A stretch of 6,167 nucleotides of DNA from Acidobacteriota bacterium (GTDB lineage: Bacteria > Acidobacteriota > Aminicenantia > UBA2199), in assembly GCA_028749105.1 (NCBI GenBank), contig JAQUQF010000109.1, positions 1-6,167 of the forward strand, written 5' to 3'. Numbering within the stretch: position 1 is the first letter of the stretch; every line of letters begins with the position of its first letter. Positions 1 through 5,507 of this stretch are shown piece by piece. The position numbers were made by a program, and so were the translations under genes. Below the pieces are notes generated by a model. The model worked only from the letters and a program-made list of their open reading frames with translations. It made no database searches and had not been told where the DNA came from.

Positions 1-61
1 CATCACCCTGGAAAAAGGCGAGCGCTCCATGCTGGCCGAACTGGCCTCAGACTTGCTTTGA
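1..61 (+). CDS. C-terminal end of a rightward gene, product unknown (partial)
   Basis: Reading from base 2, the frame is open for 19 codons and ends at TGA 59-61. The residues are ITLEKGERSMLAELASDLL, a charged, leucine-rich helical tail. Fourteen of the 19 codons end in G or C, as in the clear genes of this window, which favours this frame over the other short open frames here. The rest of the gene lies outside the window, so the product cannot be named. If real, it converges on the leftward operon, and the paired palindromes at 69-142 fill the gap between them. The evidence is thin because the stretch is so short. Confidence 0.35.
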   Translation, partial: ITLEKGERSMLAELASDLL

Positions 62-68
62 AAAGATC

Positions 69-93
69 GTAGGGGCGGGTCTCAGCCCCGCCC
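69..93 (+). repeat. GTAGGGGC-type palindromic repeat, copy 1
   Basis: This is a 25-base unit starting GTAGGGGCGGG and ending CCCGCCC. GGGCGGG (73-79) pairs with CCCGCCC (87-93) around a 7-base loop. It shares its head and stem layout with the copies at 118-142 and 911-935 (both minus strand). It lies head-to-head with the 118-142 copy, 24 bases apart, so the composite 69-142 has GTAGGGG and CCCCTAC as its ends. This looks like an interspersed REP-like element. It may also act as a transcription barrier between convergent genes, although no T-run follows the stem. Confidence 0.8.
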
Positions 94-117
94 GTTGGTC
101 AACATACCATGGGGAAC

Positions 118-142
118 GGGAGGGTCACAGACCCTCCCCTAC
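118..142 (-). repeat. GTAGGGGC-type palindromic repeat, copy 2 (inverted)
   Basis: On the minus strand this is a 25-base unit starting GTAGGGGAGGGT and ending ACCCTCCC. The 8-bp stem is 118-125 with 131-138, and the loop is 126-130. Compared with copy 1, unit position 8 changes C to A and its partner at position 22 changes G to T, so pairing is kept. It lies 11 bases past the stop codon of the leftward gene ending at 154, where it could help end that transcript. Confidence 0.8.
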
Positions 143-153
143 CTTAAGATTTT

Positions 154-873
154 CTAGTCGAACACCTTCTCCAGGGCCTGATAGGCGCCGTGGACTTTCT
201 CTACCAGAGAAGGAATATCCTTTTCCAGGCATGACTTGCCGGCCGCTTCCAGGGCCCTGGACTCGGCGAGCAATACGGCGGCGGCGGTCTGGAAGGCCTC
301 GGTCTTTGCGGCCAGGCGAGGCGAAAGCGTGGCTTTGGTGATGGCCTCGGCTTTGGCCACCATGTCAGCGGCCACGCCGCAGATATCGCTGTACTTCTTT
401 TCCGGCAGGTATTTGTGGAAGACGACGTAGAGGACCTTGTGATAAGCATCAACCTCTTTGGCGACCGGGCGGATGGAGCGGAGCTGCATTTCGAAGCGCA
501 TGTGCAGCTGCTCGGCGGCATCCAGCAGCGCCTGGTCATCCGTGCCGGCTGCGGCATGCTTGTAGGCGTCGACGGCCTGGTTGAACTCCTTCAGCCCCTT
601 CTCCCAGGCACCCTGCTTCTCGCGCAGGATGCCAGGCAGGACAGCGGCGTTGATCTTGGCCATCCCGGCCTCAATCTCGGGCAGGAAGCCGCGCAGAGCC
701 GCGTAGTCCTTGGCCGGGAAGGCGGTGTGCCAGATGGGAACGATGACCTCGTGGAATGCGACCAGCTCCGGGACCGTGCTCTCGGTTTCGGGATTCGGCA
801 TCTGTTCGGCAAGCAGAACAAAACCCAGGCTCAGCATCGCAATCAAAAAAGAAAAACGTGCGATTTTTAACAT
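154..873 (-). CDS. Exported two-domain helical protein with repeated three-histidine motif, function unknown
   Basis: A 239-residue protein that I do not recognise as a named family. Residues 1-22 form a signal peptide: K3 and R6, then a hydrophobic core, with likely cleavage after A22. There is no lipobox cysteine, so a soluble periplasmic protein is likely. The mature part is an internal duplication in exact 104-residue register: about residues 36-135 match 140-239 without a gap. Both copies keep H41/H145, H49/H153 and H124/H228, plus P53/P157, K55/K159, Y57/Y161, G62/G166, L79/L183 and K86/K190. The first two histidines lie on one predicted helix, two turns apart (FHEVIVPIWH and YHKVLYVVFH). 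The third is near the end of each domain. C165 and C215 occur only in the second copy. The composition suggests all-alpha bundles, and the histidine sets suggest metal or heme binding (inference). The start at 873 is chosen over the in-frame ATG at 885 because GGAGG lies five bases before it. It follows sdhB by 74 bases on the same strand and may be cotranscribed. Confidence 0.85.
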   Translation of the reverse strand: MLKIARFSFLIAMLSLGFVLLAEQMPNPETESTVPELVAFHEVIVPIWHTAFPAKDYAALRGFLPEIEAGMAKINAAVLPGILREKQGAWEKGLKEFNQAVDAYKHAAAGTDDQALLDAAEQLHMRFEMQLRSIRPVAKEVDAYHKVLYVVFHKYLPEKKYSDICGVAADMVAKAEAITKATLSPRLAAKTEAFQTAAAVLLAESRALEAAGKSCLEKDIPSLVEKVHGAYQALEKVFD

Positions 874-878
874 GCTTT

Positions 879-883
879 CCTCC
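879..883 (-). promoter_or_regulatory. Ribosome binding site deciding the start of the exported repeat protein
   Basis: The minus strand reads GGAGG, five bases (AAAGC) before ATG 873-871. This GGAGG overlaps the other possible start at 885-883, which has no such site upstream (only an AT-rich run). The protein from 873 also begins with a clean signal peptide. Confidence 0.8.
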
Positions 884-906
884 ATAAAATATTCGGCTCA
901 TGTGAT

Positions 907-935
907 GTAAGGGCGGGGGCCAGCCCCGCCCCTAC
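907..935 (-). repeat. GTAGGGGC-type palindromic repeat, copy 3 (long hairpin)
   Basis: On the minus strand the 25-base unit is 935-911, starting GTAGGGGCGGGG. Here the palindrome extends to 907, so 907-918 pairs with 924-935 through 11 bp with one mismatch (A910/C932) and a 5-base loop. It lies in the 74-base gap between the sdhB stop (948) and the next leftward gene. In RNA it would be a very stable stem just after sdhB. Such a stem could shield the sdhCDAB message from 3' decay or reduce read-through into the last gene (inference). No U-run follows, so it is not a classical intrinsic terminator. Confidence 0.8.
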
Positions 936-947
936 AAAATATCAATT

Positions 948-1655
948 TTATAACGAGTTCTCGACCACCTTCACCTTCAGCCGCGACAGGTACTCGGTGA
1001 TCTTGATCTTCTTGGGGCAGGCCTCCATGCAGTTGAAGATGGTGTGGCAGCGCCAGACGCCGTTCTTGTCGTTGACGATCTCCAGGCGCTGGTCGGCGCC
1101 GTCGTCGCGGCTGTCGAAGACGAAGCGGTAGGCCTTGAGCAGGGCCGCCGGGCCCAGGTAGTCGCTGTTGGGCCACGAGCTCGGGCAGGCGGCGCTGCAG
1201 GCGGCGCAGAGGATACACAGCGTCGACTCGCCGATCTGCTCCAGCTGCTGCGGCGACTGCACGAACTCCTTGTCGGGCAGCGGCTTGTCCAGGATCAGGT
1301 AGGGCCTGATCCGTTTCAGCTTGGCGAAGAAGGGCTCCAGGTCCACCACCAGGTCCTTGAGGATCTCGAAGCCGGAGAGCGGTTCGATCTTCAGCTTCGT
1401 GCCAAAGCGGTGGATGGGGGTCTCGCAGGCCAGCACGTTGCGGCCGTTGACCTTCATGGCGCAGGAGCCGCAGATCGAGCTGCGGCAGGAGCGGCGGTAG
1501 GCCAGGGTGCCGTCGTGCTGCCAGTGGATCTCGTTGAGCACGTCGAGGACGGTCGATTCATCTTCGACCGAGATGGCGAAATCCTGCCAGTGCGGTTTCT
1601 CGTCCTTTGCGGGCTGATATCTCAGGATTTTGACGTTGATATCGATCTTGGCCAT
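948..1655 (-). CDS. sdhB: Succinate dehydrogenase iron-sulfur subunit
   Basis: A 235-residue protein that carries electrons from the FAD of SdhA to the quinone site through three Fe-S clusters. The N-terminal ferredoxin domain binds [2Fe-2S] with C57, C62, C65 and C77 (CRSSICGSC then C). The C-terminal domain has C147-x2-C150-x2-C153-x3-C157-P, then C203-x5-C209-x3-C213-P. By comparison with the E. coli protein, C147, C150, C153 and C213 hold [4Fe-4S], while C157, C203 and C209 hold [3Fe-4S]. W161 matches the Trp near the ubiquinone site of E. coli SdhB. The length is normal. ATG at 1655 is preceded by AAGGAG eight bases upstream. That site overlaps the sdhA stop codon (TAAGGAG), so the two genes are probably translationally coupled. 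Fumarate reductase FrdB is similar, but the gene order and two separate anchors favour Sdh. Confidence 0.96.
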   Translation of the reverse strand: MAKIDINVKILRYQPAKDEKPHWQDFAISVEDESTVLDVLNEIHWQHDGTLAYRRSCRSSICGSCAMKVNGRNVLACETPIHRFGTKLKIEPLSGFEILKDLVVDLEPFFAKLKRIRPYLILDKPLPDKEFVQSPQQLEQIGESTLCILCAACSAACPSSWPNSDYLGPAALLKAYRFVFDSRDDGADQRLEIVNDKNGVWRCHTIFNCMEACPKKIKITEYLSRLKVKVVENSL

Positions 1656-1667
1656 GGTGCTTTCTCC

Positions 1668-3398
1668 TTAGTATTTCCTTTCCTGGGGCTGGTACTGCGG
1701 GTAGATGACCACCGCCTTGCTGAAATCCATGACGATCTTGCCGTTGCGGCGCCAAGCCAGCGTGTGGCGCAGCCACTCGCCGTCGTTGCGCTTGGGGAAG
1801 TCGCTGCGGAAGTGGGCGCCGCGCGACTCCTTGCGCGCCAGGGCGCCTTCGACGATCACCTCGGAAAAGCTGAGCAGGTTCTCCAGCTCCAGGGCCTCAA
1901 TCAGGTCGAGGTTGAAGGCCTGGCCCTTGTCATCAACGCCCACCTTCTGGTAGCGCTCCTGCAGCTCCTTGATGACGGCCAGCATCTTGAGCATGTCGTC
2001 CTGGTTGCGGAAGACGCCCATGGTTTTGGTCATGTTCACCTGCAGCGTCTCGCGGATGGGGGCGTGGCGCTCCTTGCCGCCTCCCCACAGGCGGTCGATC
2101 TTGGCCTGGGCGGCATCCAGCGGTTTGGCCGGCAGGTCGGCGAACGCGTTCTTCTTGCAGAACTCGGTCATGTGGATGCCAGCGATCCTGCCAAAGGTGG
2201 CGGCGTCCTGGAGCGAGTTGCATCCCAGGCGGTTGGCGCCGTGCAGCGAGAGGCAGGAGGTCTCGCCGGCGGTATAGAGCCCCTTGACCACCGAGCCGGC
2301 GGCGTCGCGGATCACCTCGGTGCGCACGTTCGCCGGTATGCCGCCCATCGAGTAGTGGGCCGTGGGCTGGATGGGGACTGGATCGGTGATGGCATCGACC
2401 TTGAGATAGTTCAGGGCCAGGTCATGGATCTGCGGCAGGCGCGAGAGGATCTTCTCCCGGCCCAGGTGGCGCAGGTCGAGGTAGACGTAGTCCTGGCCGT
2501 GGATGCCGCGCCCCTCGTTGATCTCGGTCTGCTCGGAACGGGAGACGATGTCGCGCGGGGCCAATTCCATCTTGGCCGCGGCGTAGATCTTCATGAAGCG
2601 CTCGCCCTTGTCGTTGATGATGTAGGCGCCCTCGCCGCGGGCGGCCTCGGAGAGGAGGATGCCGTGCTTATAGAGCCCGGTGGGGTGGAACTGGACGAAC
2701 TCCATGTCCTCGAGCGGCAGCCCGGCCTCGAGCACCAGCGCTACGCCGTCGCCGGTATTGGCGTGGGCGTTGGAGGTGACCTTCCAGGCGCGGCCGTAGC
2801 CGCCGGTGGCCAGCAGCACGGCGCGGGCGTGGAAGATGTGCAGCCCCCCCTCGCGGATGTCCCAGGCCACCAGGCCGCGCGAGACGTCGTCCTTGACCAG
2901 CAGCGAGAGGACCTGGAACTCGTTGAAGAAGAGGACGTTGTGCTGCAGGCACTGCTCGTAGAGCGTGTGCAGCAGCACATGCCCGGTGATGTCCTGGGCG
3001 AAGCAGGCGCGCGGCGCCGAGTGGCCGCCGAAGGGGCGCTGGTTGATGCGGCCGTCCTCGGTGCGCGAGAAGGGGACGCCCATGTGCTCGAACTCGTAGA
3101 CGGTCTTGAGCGCCTCGTTGACGAAGCGCTCGATGATGTCCTGGTCGGCCAGGTAGTCACTGCCCTTGATGGTGTCGAACATGTGGGCTTCCAGCGAGTC
3201 CTCGCCCACGTTGGCCAGGGCGGCGGCGATGCCCCCCTGGGCGCCGCCCGAGTGCGAGCGCGTCGGGTAGACCTTGGTGATCACGGCGGCGGAGAGGCCG
3301 CTCTTGGCCACCTCCAGGGCGGCGCGCAGGCCGGCCAGCCCGGCGCCGACGATCACGGCGTCGATCTTGTGGTATCTTCTTGCTTCATCGATCTTCAT
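1668..3398 (-). CDS. sdhA: Succinate dehydrogenase flavoprotein subunit
   Basis: A 576-residue catalytic subunit that oxidises succinate to fumarate on covalent FAD at the inner face of the cytoplasmic membrane. The FAD-binding start is VIVGAGLAG (15-23). H49 in TRSHSGGAQGG is the residue that carries FAD. Active-site residues line up with E. coli SdhA: H238 in HPTG, R282 in PRDIVSR (the proton-relay Arg), H348 in AHYSMGG, and R390 in HGANRLGCNSL. The C-terminal domain has the usual ESRGAHFRSDFP block (524-535). C393 replaces the second Gly of the common RLGGNSL, a mild variation. ATG at 3398 follows AAAGGAG, which overlaps the sdhD stop (TAAAGGAG); the gap is 12 bases, just as between sdhA and sdhB. 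Sequence alone cannot exclude net fumarate reductase activity. Confidence 0.97.
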   Translation of the reverse strand: MKIDEARRYHKIDAVIVGAGLAGLRAALEVAKSGLSAAVITKVYPTRSHSGGAQGGIAAALANVGEDSLEAHMFDTIKGSDYLADQDIIERFVNEALKTVYEFEHMGVPFSRTEDGRINQRPFGGHSAPRACFAQDITGHVLLHTLYEQCLQHNVLFFNEFQVLSLLVKDDVSRGLVAWDIREGGLHIFHARAVLLATGGYGRAWKVTSNAHANTGDGVALVLEAGLPLEDMEFVQFHPTGLYKHGILLSEAARGEGAYIINDKGERFMKIYAAAKMELAPRDIVSRSEQTEINEGRGIHGQDYVYLDLRHLGREKILSRLPQIHDLALNYLKVDAITDPVPIQPTAHYSMGGIPANVRTEVIRDAAGSVVKGLYTAGETSCLSLHGANRLGCNSLQDAATFGRIAGIHMTEFCKKNAFADLPAKPLDAAQAKIDRLWGGGKERHAPIRETLQVNMTKTMGVFRNQDDMLKMLAVIKELQERYQKVGVDDKGQAFNLDLIEALELENLLSFSEVIVEGALARKESRGAHFRSDFPKRNDGEWLRHTLAWRRNGKIVMDFSKAVVIYPQYQPQERKY

Positions 3399-3410
3399 GG
3401 TGTCGCTCCT

Positions 3411-3785
3411 TTAGACGGCCTTCAGGGTATAGAGCTTGATGATGGTCAGGGTGCCGACGAACAGCAGCACCACGCCCACGGTCAGCAGCAGGCTGTACCA
3501 GACCAGGCGCCAGGTCTTGCTCGACGTGTAGTCCTCCAGGACCGACCACACCCCGTTCAGCCCGTGGTACAGGGCGGTGATCAGGAAGGCGAACTGCAGC
3601 AGCGGGAACCACCAGCTCTGGGCCCGTTCCAGGACCTGCTGGTAGCTGACCGACCTGCCCGTGGTCAGGAAATGATAGGTGATGAAATGAAAAAGCAGCA
3701 GGATGAAGAGAATGACGGCGGAGATGCGCTGCAGCAGCCAGCCAAGCGAGCCCGAGCGCGACGTTTGCTTGAAGTTCTTGTCCAT
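3411..3785 (-). CDS. sdhD: Succinate dehydrogenase membrane anchor subunit
   Basis: A 124-residue membrane protein with three hydrophobic helices (about 16-40, 58-83 and 94-118), the usual size for SdhD. The key block H74-GLNGVWSVLE-D85-Y86 aligns with the E. coli SdhD segment holding heme ligand H71 and the quinone-site pair D82-Y83; the tryptophan between them (W80) is also shared. W16-LLQ-R20 opens helix 1. With SdhC it holds heme b and forms the quinone pocket under SdhB. The start at 3785 is chosen over ATG 3806 because GGGAGGG lies just before it and the upstream ATG would overlap sdhC. The gap to sdhC is 10 bases. Confidence 0.88.
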   Translation of the reverse strand: MDKNFKQTSRSGSLGWLLQRISAVILFILLLFHFITYHFLTTGRSVSYQQVLERAQSWWFPLLQFAFLITALYHGLNGVWSVLEDYTSSKTWRLVWYSLLLTVGVVLLFVGTLTIIKLYTLKAV

Positions 3786-3795
3786 CAGACCCTCC

Positions 3796-4170
3796 CTAGA
3801 ACGCATGGCGCAGGAGCATGTACGAGCCCAGCGCCCACAGGACGAAAGCCGCGGCGATCAGCGCGGTGAAAAGCTTCTTCTGCGCCAGCGAGCCCTTGAA
3901 GAAATCGACGATGATGATGCGCACCCCGTTGAAGGCATGGAACAGGATGACGCCCCACAGGCCGACCTCCAGCAGCTTGAACAGGGGGCTGCTCAGGAAG
4001 GTCATGACGTCGTTGAACGTTTTCTCGCCATGCGTCAGGCTGTTGATGACCCAGATGTGCAGGCACAGGTAAAAGATCAGCGCCAGGCCCGCCAGCCGGT
4101 GCAGGATCCAGGCCCAGGAGCCGACGAAGTTGTAGTAGGTAAAATCATAGAATCGCGTTCTTTTGTACAA
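3796..4170 (-). CDS. sdhC: Succinate dehydrogenase cytochrome b556 subunit
   Basis: A 124-residue membrane subunit with three helices (about 18-42, 63-88 and 100-120). W21-IL-H24-R25-LAG is the family's helix 1 signature. H78-AFNGV-R84 matches the HxxxGxR block in which E. coli SdhC places its heme ligand. R25 corresponds to the quinone-site Arg31 of E. coli. The position of E. coli Ser27 is W21 here, with a Ser at 18. The start is TTG at 4170: AGGAGG (4182-4177) lies six bases upstream, while the longer reading from TTG 4191 would translate through that site as an Arg run. First gene of sdhCDAB-repeat protein, about 30 bases downstream of the predicted transcription start. Confidence 0.9.
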   Translation of the reverse strand: MYKRTRFYDFTYYNFVGSWAWILHRLAGLALIFYLCLHIWVINSLTHGEKTFNDVMTFLSSPLFKLLEVGLWGVILFHAFNGVRIIIVDFFKGSLAQKKLFTALIAAAFVLWALGSYMLLRHAF

Positions 4171-4176
4171 GCTTCT

Positions 4177-4182
4177 CCTCCT
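4177..4182 (-). promoter_or_regulatory. Ribosome binding site deciding the TTG start of sdhC
   Basis: The minus strand reads AGGAGG, six bases (AGAAGC) before TTG 4170-4168. There is no ATG or GTG at a suitable distance. The protein from this TTG starts MYKRTRFYDF, a normal short cytoplasmic tail ahead of helix 1. Confidence 0.75.
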
Positions 4183-4207
4183 TCTCTGCAAATAATTAAG
4201 AAAAAGA

Positions 4208-4236
4208 ATTGTAGTATTTTAAAAAAATAACTTCAA
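4208..4236 (-). promoter_or_regulatory. Sigma70-like promoter of the sdhCDAB operon
   Basis: On the minus strand, TTGAAG (4236-4231) and TACAAT (4213-4208) are separated by exactly 17 bases. They match the consensus at 4/6 and 5/6 positions in an AT-rich stretch. Transcription would begin near 4201, leaving a 5' leader of about 30 bases before the sdhC TTG. I see no operator palindrome or riboswitch in the leader. Confidence 0.65.
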
Positions 4237-4243
4237 CCGCAAT

Positions 4244-4272
4244 TTGACATTTGCCGGGAAAAAAAATATTTT
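4244..4272 (+). promoter_or_regulatory. Promoter-like pair in front of the GGDEF gene
   Basis: A perfect TTGACA (4244-4249) is followed after 17 bases by TATTTT (4267-4272, 4/6 match), directly touching the annotated ATG at 4273. A start of transcription about seven bases later would fall near the second in-frame ATG at 4279, giving a leaderless message. Its -35 box is only seven bases from the -35 of the opposite sdh promoter. Confidence 0.45.
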
Positions 4273-5466
4273 ATGGCCATGCATGCCAAGGCCGCCCCTG
4301 CCAACGCCGATCTCTCCCAGCCCGAAGTACTGGCCATGCGGCACATGCTCGACAAGAACCTCTGGTTGGTGCGCATCCGCTGGATCTACCCCCTCTTCAT
4401 CATGGCCTTTTTCCTGGCCTACCGCTTCCTGGCCCGGAGCTCGCTGATCAGCCTGCAGGACGCGCTGCTGGTTTTGCTGCTGCCCGTCTGCGCCAACTTC
4501 CTATTCCGGCTGCTCCTGCGCAGGAAGGAAAAGACGGCCGGGCGGCCCCCCGAAGGGCCATCCGGCTACAACCTGCTGGGGCGCACAATTTCGCTCCAGC
4601 TCGGCTTCGATCTGCTGATCCTCGCCCTGATCATGCTTTTCTCGGGCGGACTGGAGAGCCCGGTCATCGCCCTGATGATCCTCTACATCATGATCTCCAC
4701 CTTCCTGGTCGACTACCGCGGGGCCTTCCGCATCACCCTTGCGGCCATGGGGCTGCTCCTGGCCATTGCCCTCCTGCACGAAGGCCAGGCCTTCTTTTCA
4801 GGCCTCCGGCTCACGAGCCTGCTGGCCTTTTATTCCATGTTCGTCTTCACCTACTTCGTCTCCGGCTACCTGTCCAAAAACCTGCACGAGAAAGAGGAGC
4901 TGCTCAAGGAACTGCTGCGGCAGACCCGCGAGCTGTCGGTCACCGACGGGCTGACCGGGCTGTACAACCAGATGCATTTCTTCGAACTCCTCAATCGCGA
5001 GACCCGGCAAGCGCGGCGCCACAACATGAGCTACTCGCTGATCATTTTCGACGTCGATCACTTCAAGAACTACAACGACCATAATGGCCACCTGCGCGGC
5101 TCGGAGACGCTGCGGGGGATCGCGGCCATCATGAGGAAGAAGTTCCGCGCCTCCGACCTGCTGGCCAAGTACGGCGGCGACGAGTTCGTCATTATCCTGC
5201 CCCAGACCGACAAGGTCGGGGCCTACCTGGCCGCCGAGCGCCTGCGCGAAGGCATCGAGCGCGAGCCCTTTCCGGGCGCCGAGACCCAGCCGCAAAAGAA
5301 GATCACCATCTCCTTGGGTCTGGCCTCCTATCCCGAGCACGGTCTGGACGACAACGAGATCCTGACCCGCGCCGACAAGGCGCTTTACTTCGCCAAGGAA
5401 TCGGGGCGCAACCGCTCCTTCATCTACCATGAAAACATCGAAAAAGAAATTGAAGAAATGGGCTGA
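4273..5466 (+). CDS. Six-helix membrane GGDEF nucleotide cyclase, Hypr-type (candidate cGAMP synthase)
   Basis: A 397-residue protein. Six hydrophobic segments (about 32-52, 59-82, 105-124, 127-146, 151-170 and 180-200) form a membrane sensor of unknown ligand. A coiled-coil-like linker (201-222) follows, then a GGDEF domain (222-385). Against PleD numbering there is a constant offset of 67: D260 (metal), K265, N268 (guanine contact), inhibitory-site R292-AS-D295, and YGGDEF with G301. K375 and R379 in AKESGRNR fit the phosphate-binding pair. The one key change is S277 where PleD has D344, the guanine-contacting Asp. Known Hypr GGDEF enzymes (Geobacter GSU1658, Bdellovibrio Bd0367) carry Ser at this site and make 3',3'-cGAMP. 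The fold and cyclase class are sure; the cGAMP product is inference, and c-di-GMP remains possible. The start is uncertain between ATG 4273 and 4279, since neither has a good Shine-Dalgarno site. It is divergent from sdhC and is followed by malQ after 41 bases. Confidence 0.93.
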   Translation: MAMHAKAAPANADLSQPEVLAMRHMLDKNLWLVRIRWIYPLFIMAFFLAYRFLARSSLISLQDALLVLLLPVCANFLFRLLLRRKEKTAGRPPEGPSGYNLLGRTISLQLGFDLLILALIMLFSGGLESPVIALMILYIMISTFLVDYRGAFRITLAAMGLLLAIALLHEGQAFFSGLRLTSLLAFYSMFVFTYFVSGYLSKNLHEKEELLKELLRQTRELSVTDGLTGLYNQMHFFELLNRETRQARRHNMSYSLIIFDVDHFKNYNDHNGHLRGSETLRGIAAIMRKKFRASDLLAKYGGDEFVIILPQTDKVGAYLAAERLREGIEREPFPGAETQPQKKITISLGLASYPEHGLDDNEILTRADKALYFAKESGRNRSFIYHENIEKEIEEMG

Positions 5467-5473
5467 GGAAAGG

Positions 5474-5496
5474 GTCCCGGAAAAGCTGCCCGGGAC
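5474..5496 (+). other. Hairpin in the leader just before malQ
   Basis: GTCCCGG (5474-5480) pairs perfectly with CCGGGAC (5490-5496) around a 9-base loop. It occupies most of the 41-base gap between the GGDEF stop and malQ and ends right against the malQ ribosome binding site (GGGAGGAG, 5497-5504). No T-run follows, so it is not an intrinsic terminator. It could affect message processing or malQ translation, or be chance in GC-rich DNA. Confidence 0.45.
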
Positions 5497-5507
5497 GGGA
5501 GGAGCGC

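Noticed and set aside
118..142. Intrinsic terminator of the leftward operon
   Set aside because: The stem is strong but no T-run follows on either strand, and the sequence matches the dispersed repeat. It is annotated as a repeat with a possible termination role only.
415..870. A 151-codon rightward open frame opposite the exported repeat protein
   Set aside because: The leftward frame has a signal peptide, a strong ribosome binding site and an exact internal duplication. The rightward frame has none of these.
1044..3869. A 941-codon rightward open frame opposite sdhB, sdhA and sdhD
   Set aside because: It is antisense to three clear genes with full family motifs. Its Val/Ala/Leu/Asp/Gly/Gln-rich composition is typical of the mirror frame of high-GC coding DNA, and it resembles no protein.
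4171..4272. A cyclic-dinucleotide riboswitch in the shared intergenic region
   Set aside because: The leaders are about 30 bases or shorter and AT-rich, with no GEMM-like conserved bases or paired stems.
4798..5430. A 210-codon leftward open frame opposite the GGDEF domain
   Set aside because: It is antisense to an intact catalytic domain and is explained by GC-rich third codon positions.
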